Shown in pieces: positions 61,410-64,000 of a DNA stretch of 64,000 bases. The translations under genes were made by a program, and so were the position numbers. The notes beneath the pieces are model-generated. The model did not search any database and was not told the DNA's origin. It saw nothing but the letters and a program-made list of their open reading frames with translations. The DNA is from CADCTM01 sp049671305 (lineage in GTDB: Bacteria; Cyanobacteriota; Cyanobacteriia; Cyanobacteriales; Coleofasciculaceae). Location: assembly GCA_049671305.1 (NCBI GenBank), contig JBATUR010000017.1, positions 1-64,000 on the forward strand, in the 5' to 3' direction. Within the stretch, counting starts at the first letter, position 1. Every line of letters begins with the position of its first letter.

Positions 61410-61766
61410 TTAACTACCGCGATAAGTACTGTATGACCAAGGTGAAACTAATAACGGTACGTGATAATGTGAATTAGGATCAGCAATGCCAAATTGCAGG
61501 GGAATTTGATTTAAAAAAGGCGGCTCAGTTGTTTTTGAATGTTGTGCAAAGTAGTCTCCTACCGAAAAAACTAACTGATAAACTCCTATTTTTAATTGAT
61601 CATTTGCTAGTAAAGGATGATCCGTACGTCCATCGGCATTTGTTGTTACTGTTTTAAGGAGTGTCTTTTGCTCTAAATCAGAAATAAACCAAAGTGCGAT
61701 CGCAATATTTGCCGCCGGACAACCATTAGCTGTATCCAGTATATGAGTAGTAAGTTTGCCTGACAT
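61410..61766 (-). CDS. uraH: 5-hydroxyisourate hydrolase
   Basis: A 118-residue transthyretin-related enzyme that hydrolyses 5-hydroxyisourate to OHCU in urate degradation. Motifs: LTTHILDTANGCPAANIAIAL at the N-terminus (catalytic His), DGRTDHPLL (second catalytic region), and the diagnostic C-terminal YSTYRGS. All are intact. It ends the minus-strand urate operon and is 11 bases after the urate hydroxylase gene. Confidence 0.95.
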   Translation of the reverse strand: MSGKLTTHILDTANGCPAANIAIALWFISDLEQKTLLKTVTTNADGRTDHPLLANDQLKIGVYQLVFSVGDYFAQHSKTTEPPFLNQIPLQFGIADPNSHYHVPLLVSPWSYSTYRGS

Positions 61767-61776
61767 GGTTTTGCTG

Positions 61777-62937
61777 TTAATGTAGTGGTCCTGCCATAAT
61801 CACTTTGGTAATTGCATCTGTCACATCTGTCGGTTTTTCTTTGGTAATTTGCTCATACCATTGTTGCGTCACATCCGGGTCTTTACCATGAATTTGTTCT
61901 GCCCGTTTTCGTGCTTTTTCAACAACAGCATTGGCACGTTCTTTGCGTTCGGTTTCATAACGTTTTAGGGCATATTCCACACCTAAATTTGTCGTCATTA
62001 AATAGTTAGTTAAAACTAAACCATCTTCCATTGCCTGACAACCGCCCTGTCCTAAGTCTGGACAAGTGGCATGAGCTGAATCGCCCAAAAGTGCCACACG
62101 ACCCCGCACAAAGCGCTCAATAGGTCCCACGTCATGGATTTCCGGACGGGCAACGCTATCGAGATCAATGCGCTCAATTAGTAGTTGCACGGGTTTCGCC
62201 CAACCTTGAAAGTGCTCTTTTAGTTCGGTTTTGTAGTTTTCCGGGTTGGCAGGAGTGCCTTTGGGCAATGGTACATCAAAAAAGTAGTAAAAGCGATCGC
62301 CTGCTACTGGCATCATGGAAGCTCTTTTGTGGTCGCCGACATATATCGCCCAGGTATCTTTGGGCGCGAGGTCTTCATCTGCTGGCACTAACCCATTCCA
62401 GTTAATATATCCGGCATACTTGGGTTGAATTTCTGTCCCCACTACATAAGTCCGCAACAATGAACGTACTCCGTCTGCGGCAACTAACACATCACCTTTT
62501 GCCTGATGACCGTTTTCAAATTTTGCTGTGACGCCTGTTTCGTCTTCTACCACGCCAATGCACTTATGGTCAAGTTTGACTTCGCCTGGAAATGCCTCTT
62601 GCAACATCGTCTGTAAGTCCCGACGGGCAACGGGATAAGGACACTGACCAACTTCGTGTATTAAGGGCATTAAATCAATGTCGTTGATTAGTTCTCCGCT
62701 TTTGGTGCGGTACTCCATACGCTCCATGATGCCGCCAATTTTTGCCATTTTTTCGCCCAAACCAAGGCGATTTAGCACTTTGACGCCGTTTGACCACAGC
62801 GAAATGCCCGCACCAACAGGAAGTAGATCTTTGACGCGATCGTAAATTTCTACTTCATATCCCGCTTGTGTCAAGGCAATAGCCGCCGTTAGTCCACCAA
62901 TTCCGGCTCCAATAACTATAATTTTTAGCTTGTTCAT
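61777..62937 (-). CDS. hpxO: FAD-dependent urate hydroxylase (HpxO-like)
   Basis: A 386-residue flavoprotein monooxygenase. It has the FAD dinucleotide motif (IVIGAGIGGLTAAIALTQAG), the DG motif (VLVAADGVRSLLR) and the GD motif (VALLGDSAHATCPDLGQGGCQAMEDGLVL). Coupling with HIU hydrolase in the same operon supports urate as substrate, producing 5-hydroxyisourate. An alternative is a general aromatic hydroxylase, but the genetic context favours HpxO. Upstream partner is the AtzF-C-like gene, 234 bases away. Confidence 0.88.
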   Translation of the reverse strand: MNKLKIIVIGAGIGGLTAAIALTQAGYEVEIYDRVKDLLPVGAGISLWSNGVKVLNRLGLGEKMAKIGGIMERMEYRTKSGELINDIDLMPLIHEVGQCPYPVARRDLQTMLQEAFPGEVKLDHKCIGVVEDETGVTAKFENGHQAKGDVLVAADGVRSLLRTYVVGTEIQPKYAGYINWNGLVPADEDLAPKDTWAIYVGDHKRASMMPVAGDRFYYFFDVPLPKGTPANPENYKTELKEHFQGWAKPVQLLIERIDLDSVARPEIHDVGPIERFVRGRVALLGDSAHATCPDLGQGGCQAMEDGLVLTNYLMTTNLGVEYALKRYETERKERANAVVEKARKRAEQIHGKDPDVTQQWYEQITKEKPTDVTDAITKVIMAGPLH

Positions 62938-63171
62938 TTGAGCTTTTGAGTAATTTAGATTTCAGTAATTTAAGTCAATTAAAGTTGCTAAAATTATGTT
63001 ATAATGCGCTGTTTTTAATTTCTATAATTAAGTTATGACTCAACTTTATACATACCCTGGTAAACTAAAAGTTTTTGTATTCATTTTTACACTAAAAACT
63101 AACTTCATTATTAGTATTAAGGCAGATAAAAAAATGCTCATACCTGCCTTTATCAACTGCTCGATTAAGCT

Positions 63172-63579
63172 TTAAGCCTTTACTAAATTTGCTTTATAAG
63201 CTGCCCAACCCCCATAGTTAGAAATATCTTCCCATTGGTATTTTTCGACTAATTCACGGGGATACAAAAAAGCTGTTAAAGTTTTTCCGTCTTCAGTCAC
63301 CACATCATGAGGATACATATGGGGTGGTTCGCTGGCGGCAAGGTCGGCAAATTCTGATAAAGTTAGTTCATACTCTTCGCCAGGAATCGCCATTCCACCT
63401 TCAGCTACTTGGTAAATCGCGGGATGCCAACCTTTTTCGGCGGCGTGTAGGCGATACAGTGGGCGCGTTTTGACTTCTCTGATAAATTTGGCATTTCCTA
63501 AGTTGCCGTGGTCAGGTTGCCCTCGCAGGGCAGAGCCACAGATGAAAATTCGTTTGGTTGCGATCGCTTCTTGACTCAT
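63172..63579 (-). CDS. AtzF C-terminal / gamma-glutamylcyclotransferase-like protein
   Basis: About 135 residues from ATG 63579; the frame continues upstream to 63627, but that start lies inside a palindromic operator. It carries FICGSALRGQPDHGNLG near the N-terminus and YELTLSEFADLAASEPPHMYPHDV, resembling the C-terminal domain of allophanate hydrolase or a GGCT fold. In this context it may assist late steps of purine-nitrogen release (allophanate or ureidoglycolate-like substrates), but this is inference. Divergent from the partial amidohydrolase across about 215 bases. Confidence 0.6.
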   Translation of the reverse strand: MSQEAIATKRIFICGSALRGQPDHGNLGNAKFIREVKTRPLYRLHAAEKGWHPAIYQVAEGGMAIPGEEYELTLSEFADLAASEPPHMYPHDVVTEDGKTLTAFLYPRELVEKYQWEDISNYGGWAAYKANLVKA

Positions 63580-63599
63580 ATTTTGATCGTAGCACCCAT

Positions 63600-63631
63600 A
63601 ATAATGTATACCATATACTGTATACATTATT
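63600..63631. promoter_or_regulatory. operator candidate 1 of the urate cluster
   Basis: AATAATGTATAC (63600-63611) and GTATACATTATT (63620-63631) are perfect 12-base inverted arms with 8 bases between. It lies 21 bases upstream of the AtzF-C-like start. The TGTATAC core recurs at 63707-63721. TGTATACA-type palindromes are typical of GntR-family regulators; no such gene is in the window. Confidence 0.65.
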
Positions 63632-63664
63632 GACTCTAGATAATCAAGTCGAATTTATTTAATC

Positions 63665-63697
63665 AGGTATTTAGTATCATGATACACAGAAATACCT
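63665..63697. promoter_or_regulatory. nested inverted repeat in the divergent promoter region
   Basis: GTATCATGATAC (63674-63685) is a perfect 12-bp palindrome. It lies within AGGTATTT (63665-63672) and AAATACCT (63690-63697), which pair with each other. The combined element could be an operator or a hairpin in either transcript. Confidence 0.5.
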
Positions 63698-63706
63698 AGA
63701 CACTTA

Positions 63707-63721
63707 TGTATACTGTATACA
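63707..63721. promoter_or_regulatory. operator candidate 2 of the urate cluster
   Basis: TGTATAC-T-GTATACA, a 15-bp inverted repeat sharing its core with 63600-63631. It lies 73 bases upstream of the amidohydrolase start. Confidence 0.65.
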
Positions 63722-63793
63722 AATATTTAAAGACTTATCATAATATAATACAGCAGATCAGGGTCTACAACTACTACAAACAAAGGCAGTGGC

Positions 63794-64000
63794 ATGAAAG
63801 TTATTTCTAAGCTAGCAGTAAATGGCGATCGCCTCAACGAAAACATTAGTCGGCTGGCAAAAATCGGCAAACAAGCTGATGGCAGTATCTGCCGCCTCGC
63901 ATTTACACCAGAAGACTTGCAAGCGCGATATCTTGTCCAGCAGTGGATGATTGATGCTGGGATGACCGTCAGAACCGATGCTGCAGGCAATATGATTGGT
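63794..64000 (+). CDS. zinc amidohydrolase (allantoate amidohydrolase/carbamoylase-like), 5' part
   Basis: The first 69 codons of a gene that runs off the window edge. The sequence VNGDRLNENISRLAKIG...DGSICRLAFTPEDLQARYLVQQWMIDAGMTVRTDAAGNMIG is the standard N-terminus of the M20-type amidase/hydantoinase/carbamoylase family, which includes allantoate amidohydrolase (AllC) and ureidoglycolate or N-carbamoyl amino acid hydrolases. The catalytic metal ligands lie beyond the window. With urate hydroxylase and HIU hydrolase adjacent, allantoate is the likely substrate. The start is ATG 63794. Confidence 0.85.
   Translation, partial: MKVISKLAVNGDRLNENISRLAKIGKQADGSICRLAFTPEDLQARYLVQQWMIDAGMTVRTDAAGNMIG

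Overview
The window looks like a chromosomal segment of a cyanobacterium. HIP1-type GCGATCGC octamers are scattered through genes and spacers. The gene set is cyanobacterial: a Tic22 homologue, a HetZ-family protein, Synechocystis-type GlbN, a kdpA-B-G-C operon with a truncated kdpD, an InrS-like CsoR protein, a three-gene transhydrogenase, and arrays of REC-first hybrid kinases. HetZ suggests a filamentous or Chroococcidiopsis-like lineage, but the genus cannot be fixed from the sequence alone.

Layout. 0-3.2 kb: a NADAR protein, a small peptidoglycan-binding protein and a two-component pair. 3.6-9.7 kb: the Kdp potassium ATPase operon, divergent from that pair. 9.8-13.4 kb: anmK, a small unknown protein and a Ser/Thr kinase. 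13.4-21.5 kb: a nitrogen-oxide region with a TetR regulator, an HPP-family membrane protein, GlbN, a quinol-type NO reductase and a divergent Crp/Fnr regulator. The NO reductase gene is interrupted by a 2.5 kb group II intron whose removal restores the reading frame exactly. 21.5-24.4 kb: pntAA-pntAB-pntB. 24.7-31.9 kb: housekeeping and conserved genes (alpha/beta hydrolase, ACT protein, two GNATs, tRNA-Pro, tic22, prmC, a Sua5-family protein, a degenerate histidine kinase).

32.2-35.3 kb is an accessory patch. It holds a Panacea-type toxin-antitoxin pair whose toxin is broken by a 13-bp tandem duplication, and a two-gene membrane module of unknown function with a nuclease-like motif. 35.6-38.9 kb: a 58-residue protein with a structured leader, an HtrA-type protease, an InrS-like metal sensor and an NlpC/CHAP-like hydrolase. 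38.9-51.9 kb is one long minus-strand signalling array: an adenylate cyclase with an N-terminal receiver, the remnant of a lost hybrid kinase, three hybrid kinases and one simpler kinase, all beginning with a receiver domain. 52.1-61.3 kb: a P-type ATPase, a PHP phosphoesterase, a HetZ-family protein, a second Sua5-family protein, LarC and an AI-2E family transporter. 61.4-64.0 kb: urate catabolism (HIU hydrolase, FAD urate hydroxylase, an AtzF-C-like protein), with a divergent amidohydrolase running off the window edge across a palindrome-rich promoter region.

The observations most worth following are the in-frame intron in the NO reductase gene, the slip-reversible lesion in the Panacea-linked toxin, the uncharacterised membrane module next to it, and the REC-first signalling array with its cyclase and kinase remnant.
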